A stretch of DNA of 64,000 nt, taken from contig CAUEEP010000910.1 of assembly GCA_958450365.1 (NCBI GenBank), positions 186,001-250,000 on the forward strand. Direction: 5' to 3'. The translations under genes were made by a program, and so were the position numbers. The stretch comes from Mesorhabditis belari (taxonomy: Eukaryota > Nematoda > Chromadorea > Rhabditida > Rhabditidae). A model generated the notes under the pieces. The model was not told the DNA's origin. It worked only from the letters and a program-made list of their open reading frames with translations, and made no database searches. Below, in pieces: positions 1-12,000 of this stretch; positions within the stretch are counted from its first letter, which is position 1; every line of letters begins with the position of its first letter.

Positions 1-1
1 G

Positions 2-3000
2 GCCGCTGAAGCGTTGACTTTTCTGCATGTGGACGCGAAAATGATGCATCGAAACGTTTGCCCGACGTCGATTATTCTCAATGAGAAGGGAGACTTTAAA
101 TTGGCTGGATTCGATTTTGCCATGACCGCCTCGACAAACGATCCATCGGGGGTGAGTTGAGCCTGAGCAAATAAGATTGAGCAAATAACACATCAAAAGC
201 AATCAAGCTAAATGGCTAAGCCTAAGCCTAAGCCTAAGCCTAAGCCTAAACCTAAGCCTAAGCCTGAACCTGAGCCTGAGCCTGAGCCTAAGCCTAAGCC
301 TAAGCCTAAGCCTAAGCCTAAGCCTAAGCCTAAGCCTAAGCCTGGCCTGAGCCCCAAAATGTGCAATCAATACCAGAAAAGTTTTGTAAAATAGCAATAA
401 ATAAAGTACAAAATCCTTTTTACTAGATTTCTTGCGATTCATCAGACATCGATGACCATATCTCTTGGCAACTTCTCCCGTCCGTCGACTTTTTGGCGCC
501 AGAGTTGGCAGCTGGTGGGAGGTAAGTAATGAGCAATTATAATGATCTTGTAGGAGAAACGGCTAGACGGATTTAGCTGAAAATTTCACTGAATACATAA
601 AACTATCTCCTCTTTCTTTTGCGCCAAAAATTAAGAATAGTTTTCAATCAAACAAGTGAAGTAGCAGGCGATTTCGGAAAATGGACCGTGGCACCCAGAA
701 ACCCCCAAAAATGAAAGCTTTTCAAAATCGCTCAAATGGCATTGTATAGAGGACGAAATAGCTCTTTGGATAATGAATGAATGGAATGGGATAATAGGAA
801 TAGGAATGGGATAACCCAGGTTTTGATTGCTAGCTTCATTCGTTATAAAATCGATGTTTTCGAAGAACCGAAATTACTTATTTGCCAGCCCATTTTAAAC
901 CAGTTTTAATATTATTTTGCAGAAAAATAATTGGCCTTTCTAATGAAAAAAACCGTAGTTCAATTGGTGAATTTGTTGTTTTTAACAAGTATGGAAAGGA
1001 ACAAAAAGACTTTCTGGAAAGCCTAATATCAATGCACTTTTCCAGAAGCGAGCCCAGCTCTGATGTCTATTCCCTGGCGGTTGTCTCTTATGCGATTTTC
1101 AACGACGGAAAAACCCCATTCCAATGCAAGAATCGTCTGGATCTTTTGCGTCAAAACACAGAAAAGGTTAGGAAATTCTTTTTGCTTAAAAACATTTCCT
1201 TTTTAGTTAAAAGCAGTGCCACCTGAATGGGCACTCCGAATCCCGGAAACTTTCCGAGAGGATTTCAAACTTTGTCTTAACAAGATGCCAAAGATACGAC
1301 CAGATGCGGCTCAATTTACAAAGGTTGGCTAAGAAAAGGATTTCTTAAAAGGATTAAGCTTTCTTAAAAGGATTAAGACTTCTTAAAAGGATTAAGCTTT
1401 CTTAAAAGGATTAGGCTTTCTTAAAAGGATTAAGCTTTCTTAAAAGGATTAAGATTCCTTAAAAGGATAAAGCTTTCTTAAAAGAATTAAGCTTTCTTAA
1501 AAGGATTAAGCTTTCTTAAAAGGATTAAGCTTTCTTAAAAGGATTAAGCTTTCTTTCCTAAAAGGATTCAGCCTTCTTAAAAGAATTAAGCTTTCTTAAA
1601 AGGATTAAGCTTTCTTTCCTAAAAGGATTAAGCTTTCTTAAAAGGATTAAGCTTTCTTAAAAAGATTAAGCCTTCTTAAAAGAATTAAGCTTTCGAAATA
1701 GCTTTGAGTTTTCTTCAGAGTTATCAAGGAAAATAACAAACAGCCTGAGATTAAAAAGATTTAAATCATTAATAAAAGCTTAATTGGGGTGTAAGTGATA
1801 AGGAGTACAGGTAGCTGTTTTGTACAGCAATAGATGCAGCCAAAAATCCTTTCTTTCTTGTGTTTCTTTCATCAGTTTTGTTCCAAAAAGCTTTGTTCAT
1901 CAAAATCGAATCTCTTTCAGATTCCATTCTTCAAAGATCACCGCCTCGACACCGTGCAAACTCTCGAATCTTTTATGCAACACGAGCAAATGATCAAAAT
2001 CGAGCTTCTGAAGAAATTGCCCGATTTGTTGATTCATTTTGAAAAGGTTTAGCTTTTTTGACTTTTTTGACTTGTCAAATTTATCTTTCAGCGTCTCCTC
2101 GTTCAAAAGATTCGTCCTTGTCTGATGGCCGAATTCTCTCATCCCGATTTGATTCCATTCATCCTACCCAGTCTCTTCTACATCATCGATTTGACGGACA
2201 AGGAAGAGTTCACGAATTTGGTGATGCCCGAGTTGGGACCAGTGTTTGCGATGGAGAGACCCTATCAGGTATTGATTGGGTTTTTGGATTTGATAAAGCT
2301 CAATAGTTAAGCTCAATAGTTAAGCTCAATAGTTAAGCTCAATAGTTAAGCTCAAAAACTAGTACAATTTTAGTACAGTAAGAATAACAGTTAGTCACTA
2401 TCAGTAAAAGGAAAGTATCGGTACAATTTTGAGCGAAAGCTGGTCTACTTAAAGCTCAAAGCTGGGGCAATACCCTCTCGAACTCTAGAATTCTAGAACG
2501 CTAGAACTCTAGAACTCTAGAACGCTAGAACTCTAGAAATCTATAACTCTAGAACTCTAGAACTCTAGGACGCTAGAATTCTAGAACGCTAGAACTCTAG
2601 AACTCTAGAACGCTAGAATTCTAGAACTCTAGAACGCTAGAATTCTAGAACTCTAGAACTCTAGAACTCTAGAACTCTAGAACTCTAGAACTCTAGAACT
2701 CTAGAACTCTATAACTCTAGAACTCTAGAACCTGTTTGACTGTAAATTTACTTGCGACCTTTTTCCGAGAAAATCTTGGGTTGGCGCTTTAAAGCGTGGT
2801 AAAACTACGGTACCCCTCCTAGTTTGCAATAAAAGAAAGCGCGCAATTTCATTCTTTTTGCGTATTTCTGTACTTAAGCGTCCTCACACTGTCCATTCTG
2901 TCTATGTCTTCCAGTAATTATTCTAAAACAACCATTTTTTTAAAACTGAGCTGAATCAGCAACCTCTAGGTATGTAAGGAAAGTTGTTCCTCCATTTTCT

Positions 3001-6000
3001 GCAAGAAATTCGCCAAGCTTCATTATTTTTTTGTTTCATAAAATGATCTGTCGAGTTAATGAAAGATCTTTTTGATCTTTTTGAAGCATTCAATAAAGAT
3101 ATAGACGTCAGCATTCAATAAAGATATAGATTTGTGGAACTACTTTTGTAAGACGATTAAAATTGCGCTTCCATATGTTGATTGAGTCATTTGCAAAGAA
3201 GTTTCTGCGTTTTGAATGTGCTGATTCCTTCTACAAATCCCTTTCACAATGAAAACTCGTAAAGAACACGAAAAAACCCACATCAGAAATACGCAAAAAG
3301 AATGAAATCAATGGAAGAACAAGAATGAAATCAAATGAAGAACAAGGATGAAATTGCGCGCTTTACCTGAAATTGCGCGATACCTCCAAATCAGGCGTGC
3401 TACGGTGATTTTACCACGCTTTAAAGCGCCAATCCAGGATTTTCTCAGAGAAAGTTTACAAGTGTAAATTTAAGCTTTTCAGATAATCATCTTACTCCTC
3501 GAGAAACTCGATCTTTTTCTGAGTCGTGCCGAGACGAAAGATGTCGATAATTACATTCTCCCGTGTCTTTATCGAGCGATCAAGAACGAAAATGGGAGAA
3601 TCCAGGTTTGAATACAAGAAAAACGAGAATAAGAATAAGAATAGGAGGATAAGAATAAGAGTACAAGAATAAGAATAAGAATATGAGAATAAGAATAAGA
3701 GTACAAACATTTTAAACGCTTTAAACGACTTTTTAAACAATTTCCCCTTTCAGGAGATTTGCCTAAACGTTGTGCCAAAAATCGCGAAACTCATCTCGAG
3801 ACACAACATGAAAACCGATGTCCTTCCACGACTCTTGGCTTTAGCGACAAGTGGAGACACGTTGGCGGTTCGTGAAATGGCAAATTTCCTCAAATAGTCA
3901 GAGAAAATTGAAATTCAAATCAAATCGTGCATTCTCTAGCTAAAAAAAGGCTTCCAATCTTCCAATTCCAAAAAAGGCAATCCAACAAATCGATATACTT
4001 TATTCATTTATATATACTTCATTTCAAAACTCGGGTTCCACTTCTCGTGGCCCTTCATAGGAGAGATCATTTTCGGTGATTTCGGCGATAAAATATCCTT
4101 TATGCTTTCTCCGCCGGCGCTCCAAATCCAAATGGGCCAATGGGTCGAACTCTGAAATTGAAAGCTAATTGAACGCTGAAATTGAAAGCTAATTTTGAAA
4201 ATCTTGAGCTGACTATGAGAAGCTGAAATTTAAATCTTTAGATCTTTTCAAGCAATCTGTAAATGATAAATCTTTTTCTGACTCTCTTCGGGGTTTAGGG
4301 GACTCTTTTCGGGGTTTGTTTGATATCAAAAGCTTTTGATTCAAGCTTTCATTCAAGCTTTCATTCAAGCTTTGATTCAAGCTTTGATTCAAGCTTTGAT
4401 TCAAGCTTTCATTCAAGCTTTCATTCAAGCTTTCATTCAAGCTTTGATTCAAGCTTTGATTCAAGCTTTCATTCAAGCTTTGATTCAAGCTTTCATTCAA
4501 GCTTTCATTCAAGCTTTCATTCAAGCTCTAAATGCTTATAACTTGTTTAGAGTCAATGTTTTGACTGTCTAGAGTCAATGTTTTGATAAACAATTCAGAT
4601 TATAAGTCGTTGTTGAGTTTGAAGCCGTTGTTGAGTTTCAAACCGTTTTTGAGTTCCCTTAAATCCAACAAGAGTCACTTTTACGTTTATCAATGTAAAT
4701 TTGGGTAAAAGTCAGATAAGAAAAGTTTTTTTTACAGATTTTCTAAAGCCTGACAGGTTTGCTGAAGCGTTAGTTTTAGCAGCAAAGCCGGGGAAGCTTT
4801 CTAAAAGCTTTTTCTTCAACCTGTCGTCGTTTCAGTTTTCTCTGTCGTTATCATTTCTTTCTCTTCTTCTTCCCTCGATTCCATATCCGTCGATTCAGTT
4901 GTCTCAACAATATATTCATCGGGATCACTTGTGAAAACATTTTCACCAATTTGCTCCCCGGGCTCAGTGGGTGGAATAGTGAAATTCGAATAGATACCCA
5001 AGATGATTCTCGATTTGTGCGTTTCCGTGGTCGGCGTGGTGACCACCGGGATCTCATCGATGACTTTTGTTGTGTAATTCTTTGCCATCGGCATTTTGAT
5101 CGTTGATGGAGCGAAAGTTCCAACTTCCAGCGCGTAATAGATTTTCGAGGTACATCTCCGGGGATCAGTGGCTATCGTGTAGTTGTATCTAAAAGTTTTC
5201 ATTGATCTTTTGGCACTTTAAAGTCTCATTTCCCTAATCGAACCTTTGGAATGTTAAACAAAACTTTTTTTTTGACCAAAATATGATACTTGAACACATT
5301 ACGACTAAATGACAGCTCTTAAATGCAAATTCAGAAAACTGTAAGGATATTAGAATATCGGAATCTAGATATTGGAACTTTACTGTACCTTTAAGTGTTT
5401 CTAAAGGATTGTGGGACATTTGATACGCGCCCCGGCCCCTTTGCCACTGATAATCTAACTTTGAGCTCAAATATCTTGGCGTTGGGCTGTCTAATTGATA
5501 CAGTTTTTGTACCAATCGACAGAGAAAGACTTGACGCATCTAATGATACGAAGAATCTTCAAATTGGACACTAGAACACCAAGATATTTGAGCTTAAACT
5601 TAGATTGGCAAAAGGGGGAAAATTTGGATATAAGCTTGATTTTTGATTCTCTACAACTTTTCCATTGACACAAAAATGGGTTTCTTTTGAAGAAAGTGCT
5701 CAAACTGTCACATATGACAATAGCCGGCAGTTTTCAATTCACCAACCCAATAGATAATCCCAAACATATTGGAACCATATTGGAATAATATATTGGAACC
5801 ATAACCGAACCATGTTGGAACCGTGTCCGAACCGTATTGGAACCATATTAGAACCATCTTGGAACCATATTGGAACCATATTGGAACCGTATTCGAACCA
5901 TATTGGAACCATCTTGGAACCATATTGGAACCCTATTGGAACCATTTTGAAACCATATTGGAACCATCTTGGAACCATATTGGAACCGTGTCCGAACCAT

Positions 6001-9000
6001 ATTGGAACCATATTAGAACCATATTGGAACCCTATTGGAACCATTTTGGAACCATATTGGAACCATCTTGGAACCATATTGGAACCGTGTCCGAACCATA
6101 TTGGAACCATATTAGAACCATATTGGAACCATCTTGGAACCATATTGGAACCATACTGGAACCTTGCTGCAATATTTTGAGCCTTTTGCAGAAACCTTTC
6201 CAAATTACCCACCTCAGCCTGCTCGTATTCTGCCCAAGTGAGCAAAATCCACAACTCTGTCGACACTCCCGGAAAGCGAAAGGGAAAGATTTACACGAGT
6301 GAGCACTTTCCGTTCTTGTTCCATAAAGGCTTTCCCTGGAACTGAAGGAATTTTGCAAATTCTCAGATGGGAAATCAACTGACCTATTCAATATTTTGTG
6401 ACACCAAACGGGTCCCCGTCGATCGGAACAAGTCGTACTGTATGGGTCAAGAAGGAGCTTCTTTGCCGCAACCTCATAATCCCTTCTGCTTCCTTCTTTC
6501 TTTTTGTTGAAACTTAATTAGCTAGATAATAACTGAATAACTTTAAAGCTTTAAATTTTTAAGTTTTCCGTCAATCAATCAGTTGTCAATCAGCTATCAA
6601 TCAGTTTCGGATTATAGACAAGAACTAGACAGGAATAGGAATGAAGATAATCCAAATCCAAATCCCAGTATCCTTGATCTCAGTTTCCCAAGTGATTCTT
6701 GATGTTTCCCAAGTTATTTCTTAGGCCCAAATCCGTTGATGAGCTCCAGATCAACCTTTGCAATAACATACAAGGCAATAACATACAAATACCATATCCA
6801 GGTCCAAGTCTAGTACTGAAGTTAGTTCTTGCTAGTGCTCTAGGAACCTCTATCCTTGCAAAAACTTTTTATTGAGCCTCGATTCTTTGAGGTTCCTTGA
6901 GAACTAGCAAGAACTAGCTTCAGTACTAGACTTGGACCTGGATATGGTATTTGTTGTCAGTTGTGACTTCCAGAATACATAATACTCTAAAAAGAGTACC
7001 GGGTAGCCGTTTAATATCAAGAAAAAACCCGCTACTATTTGCATTTACAGGGTGTTCAGTACAGGGTGTTCAGTACAGGGTGTTCAGTACAGGGTGTTCA
7101 GTACAGGGTGTTCAGTACAGGGTGTTCAGTACAGGGTGTTCAGTACAGGGTGTTCAGTACAGGGTGTTCAATATTTATGGGGACTTTTGAGCTCGCAAGT
7201 CGTTTTACTCGCAAGTCGTTTTACTCGCAAGTCGTCATAAAAAATTGGTTTATGAAGAAAAATCGTGAAGAAAGCACTGCATAGGAGTTGAAACAAACTC
7301 GACTTTTCTAGTTTATTTTTACAGTTTACTAAAGTTGATATTCTAAAAATCGATTCAACGGAACTTGATTAGCAAATTGCATCAAAAGAAGACAGATTCC
7401 GGTTCTTCCAGTTACAGATCCTGTTCTTGTTGTTGTTCTTGTTTAACGATGAGAAAGTCTTCACTAATTCACTCGTTTCAACATTAAAAACATTAAATTA
7501 AACATTAAAAATATTAAATTAAACATTAGAAACATTAAATTAAACATTAAAATATTAAATTAAACATTAAAAATATTAAATTAAACATTAAAAACATTAA
7601 ATTAAACATTAGAAACATTAATTAAACATTAGAAACATTCAATAGAACATTAAAAACGTTAGAATCACATTTTAGTTTTGGTTCTTTTAAGAAAACTTAA
7701 CGAGAACTTTTGATAAACTCAATTTATACTCAATTTGTGCCAAAAGGTGCTTTCCACAAATGTTTCTAGGCAAGCAACAGCGCAAAAGGCGATAATTTAA
7801 AAAGGTATCTTAAGGCTATTAAGTATCTTAAGCTATTAAGTATCGTAAGCTATTAAGGATCTTAAGCTATTAAGGATCTTAAGCTATTAAGGATCTTAAG
7901 CTATTAAGGATCTTAAGCTATTAAGTATCCTAAGCTATTAGGTATCTTAAGCTATTAAGGATCTCAAGCTATTAAGGATCTTAAGCTATTAAGGATCTTG
8001 AAGCTACTTGGCGTATTGATAAGTGTGTTTCTTTTTTAGCATTAGACTTGTACAAAAAGAGCTCAAAACCTAGTAATCTACTGGTACACATAAATATTGA
8101 ACTCCCTATATAATTGAACTAGTATAATTGAACTAGTATAAAAAGATCATCAAAATGGTAAATAACCCAAACGCTGTACTGGACTGTTATTTGTTTGAAC
8201 ACTCACCAACTTGCACAGCATTGCACAAATGCGAAATCGGCATTGTTTGCGCATTGATGATCGAAATATCGTTTCCTCGTTGCCGCCAGTCGGGAACAAG
8301 CCAAAGTGGTCAATCGATCCACACAACATGGAGTCTTTCCTTGGATTTCCAGAGGGGCAATAGCTACTAGGAGAATAATTTGAAAGGGGTAAAGGCTTTT
8401 GGTTTGCTGCCATAGCCGAATCGCCATAGCCGGTAGCCATAGACTTGCTAAGAGGCGTGTATCTTAGTCGGAAGGTCAAGGCTTCAATTCGGCCGAGTAG
8501 GTTATCGATTCTTTTTATGTAGATGGATTTTTCCCTATATTTAGGGTTTAAGGGTTGGGAAAAGTTGACAAATAAGCATTGACTATATGAAAGGCCAAAA
8601 ATGGTTGAAAGTCGTTTTCCCGAGAGTGCTAGGGGTTGTGCTTGTGGATTGTTTGTATCAAAATTATTCGTGTGAGCAAATGTATTTCTAGAAGCAACTA
8701 TTACAGAACTATTTCTAGAAGCAACTATTTCTAGAAGCAACTATTCTGTAAACTTGTATCTCGACTACAGAATTCTGTAATCATTGTAGCTTCAGCTCCA
8801 AAAGCTCCAAAAGGATTGACTCTAGTTCTCTGATCTTTGAGACGACCGTAACCTGTACTATTCTACTGGAACATTAGATTACTGGATATGCTAAAGTATT
8901 TTGGTACTATCCGATTGTACATCTCTAGATCTAACGATTGTACATCTCCAGTACTATCTGATTGTACATCTCCAGTACTATCCGATTGTACATTTCTAGT

Positions 9001-12000
9001 AGTATCTGATTGGACATCTCCAGTACTATCTGATTGTACATCTCCAGTACTATCTGATTGTACATCTCCAGTACTATCCGATTGTACATCTCCAGTACTA
9101 TCTGATTGTACATCTCCAGTACTATCTGATTGTACATCTCCAGTACTATCCGATTGTACATCTCCAGTACTATCTGATTGTACATCTCCAGTACTATCCG
9201 ATTGTACATTTCTAGTAGTATCTGATTGTACATCTCCAGTACTATCTGATTGTACATCTCCAGTACTATCTGATTGTACATCTCCAGTACTATCTGATTG
9301 TACATCTCCAGTACTATCTGATTGTACATTGTACCTTAACTAACTAGATTAAATCTATAACCTTCTTTTATCTACTCTAATAAAACAAGGTCAACATTTT
9401 TTTTGAGATGCTTTTCTAGGAAAACAACTTTCAACCATTTTTAGCATTGATATAGTCAATGCTTGCTTGTCAACTTTTCATTTTAAGGAATAAAATAGTC
9501 AAGGTAATAGTCAAGGCTTTTCTCAAGACTTTGATCTAATTTAGCATTTGACTTTGAACTTTTGCCTTTTGCCTTTCCGCTGTGAGGCAAAAACTTAAAA
9601 CTTGTCCTAAAACGATTCAGTTGTCCCGCCATTCAGTTAAAAGCCGATAAACTCACTTGTCGAATCAAACAAATCTATAACCTTCTTTTATCTACTCTAA
9701 TCAAATAAGGTCAGCGATTTTTGACGGGCTTTTCTAGGAAAACAACTTTCAATCATTTTTAGCATTTCATATAGTCAATGCCTATTTGTCAAGTTTTCAT
9801 TTCAAGGAATAAAAAATTTCGGTAATAGTCAAGGCTTTTCTCAAGGCTTTTCTCAAGGCTTTTCTCAAGACTTTGATCTAATTTAGCATTTGACTTTGAA
9901 CTTTTGCCTTTTGCCTTTCAGCTGTGAGCCAAAATCCAAACACTACTATTCAGTTGTCCCGCCATTCAGTTAAAAGCCGACAAACTCACTTGTCGATCTC
10001 GCCGCCATCACTCCATGTTGCAATAAAGCGAATACAAAAGTTTGTGTGGCTCTCATCGTTGATAAAACAAAAAAAAAAAGAAATCAAAAACTTCAAGTCT
10101 TCAAAAATCCATCACCAAGTCTATGCAAATAGGAGAAAAACGAACGGGTGTATGCAAATGGGAGAATGGTGAGAGCAGGGAGGAGTGGAAGAGTCGAGGA
10201 GTCGAGGAGTGACCCGGGGGGACTGTCTGTTGTCAAACAGTGTACTTGTCCTTTCTCATGTCTGCAATGGAACCCTCATGAGACCCCGATTGAGTCAAAC
10301 ACTCGGACTCTCTTTTTTTTTCCATTTTCTCCGCCTTTTTTTCACCTTTCTTGGCCCCGCGAATTTCTTTGTGTTTACTCTGAAATTGGCTTTTTTTGGG
10401 AAAAGACTTTTCACCCAACCCTTTCCTTTTTTTCTTTATCAATGATCGGATCGAGGCTTGTTGAGGAGGCACGCCGAGGGGAAAAGATTTGACCACTCAA
10501 TTGACCCCTTCTCCTTTTTTTGGACCAGTTTTTTTTCTGATTCCAGAACGCTCCTCTGGGAATCCCTGCATGGGAATTGGTTGAAGAATAGGAAAACTTC
10601 AGAGTGTACGGAAATCTTTATTGAGTAGATTGAGAATTGAGTAGATTGAGAATTGAGTAGGTTGGGAATTGAGTATATTGGGAATTGAGTAGATTGGGAA
10701 TTGAGTAGATTGAGAATTGAGTAGATTGGGAATTGAGTAGGTTGAGAATTGAGTAGATCTTTTGGGTTTTGAGCTTGATCTTGACCACTTGAACTTATTT
10801 CAAAATCAATCTCTATTACATTGAGCTGTGAAAAGAGGTTAGAGTCAATGAAAGGCTAATTTTAGAGTCAATGAAATGCTAGGTTTAGAGTCAATGAAAT
10901 GCTCAGTTTAGAGTTAATGAAATGCTAGGTTTAGAGTCAATGAAAGGCTAAGTTTGGAGTCAATGAAATGCTAATTTTAGAGTCAATGAAATGCTTTCAA
11001 AAACTTGCGACTTATCCCTTGTACATTTGATTTTGAAGTTCTCTGAAGCACCTTAAAAGGTCGACAATTTGTGTCACTTTTCCATCTGCGAGTTTTCCTT
11101 TCCGAGTCACTTTTCCGAGTCCATTTGCATGGCATGGCAAGTTAAAGTGATGCTTTTATTCATTGTCAGTCAAAAGTTTATTAAGCAAGCTTGGCGCAAA
11201 GTTTCGGGCTTTTGGCGATCGTTGAATTGTAGTAGACTGAGGAGGGACGAGTGCTAAAATAGATTAATAAATAAAGCTAATAAATAAAGTTAATACAAGG
11301 AAAGTAGGATTTTCATCTATTTCTTACATCAGAAGCTGTTTATCTGCAAATATGGAAAAGATAGTAAAGCATTTTAAAGAATAACCTGGCACAAAATCCG
11401 CAAGTCTTCCGACAGACACGAAAAGCGAGGCCCGAAGTCTGACAAGTGACTCGGTTTTGTTGCCAAGAGCCGCGTCGAGTCAGGAAATTCTGAAAATCCT
11501 CGTTTTCAGGATGGCATGGATTTGCTTAGAGTTAAAATCCGTTTTTAATCAGCTGTTGAGATCACTTAGGCGATTTTACCTCACACCACATTTCAGTATG
11601 TCTATCAGCGCATGTCGGATTCGGTGTTTCCATCATATTCGCCACATCGTACATGTAGAGATCGGCGGGCACCGGATAGGCTAAAGAAAATTTTCGGAAA
11701 CAAAAGCTCTCCCACTTAGCGACGTGAACATATCGGTGTTGAAATGGCAAGATTGACAGCATTGAATGAAACTGAAATCGGGATTCGTTCGGCAAAGGAC
11801 CGCGAATTTCTAAAAGTTTTTGATTTTTGGAATTGTTCTTAAAGTCATTCCTCGTGATCTCGATTGTACATTGATTTGCAAACGCCGGGAAGAAGAGTGT
11901 CGATACAGCATGGAGTTTTTGTGGCTTTCAGCGCTGACAGTTGCACATTTCGCACGGCAAGAGCTAGAAAAAGGACTAGAACTAGAATTTGGCATTGTTG

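Noticed and set aside
209..350. A true chromosome end
   Set aside because: Coding exons of one gene lie on both sides in phase, so this is an internal block in this assembly.
882..1226. 114-codon ORF as a separate gene
   Set aside because: It contains SCYL2 exon 3 and runs into flanking intron; family spacing shows only 1046-1166 is normally coding.
2269..2312. Read-through after SCYL2 exon 6 that resembles the family (VLIGFLDLIKL)
   Set aside because: The exon starting at 3483 supplies the expected IIILLLEKLDLFL segment after a clean GT donor at 2269; the intronic similarity ends in a stop after 14 codons.
5739..6302. Overlapping ORFs of 120-175 codons on both strands
   Set aside because: They are translations of the 11-bp ATATTGGAACC array; every frame is open because the unit lacks stops. 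The terminal stretch near 6213-6300 overlaps a real exon of nested gene B, but in another frame.
6785..6830. Candidate missing middle exon of nested gene B after CTAACTTCAG
   Set aside because: Phase can be made to fit, but the sequence is one arm of an inverted repeat and its peptide does not resemble the matching part of gene A.
8918..9343. 151-codon ORF with an 8-residue repeat (TSPVLSDC)
   Set aside because: A 24-bp tandem array is open on both strands; no leader or conserved flank supports a repeat protein.
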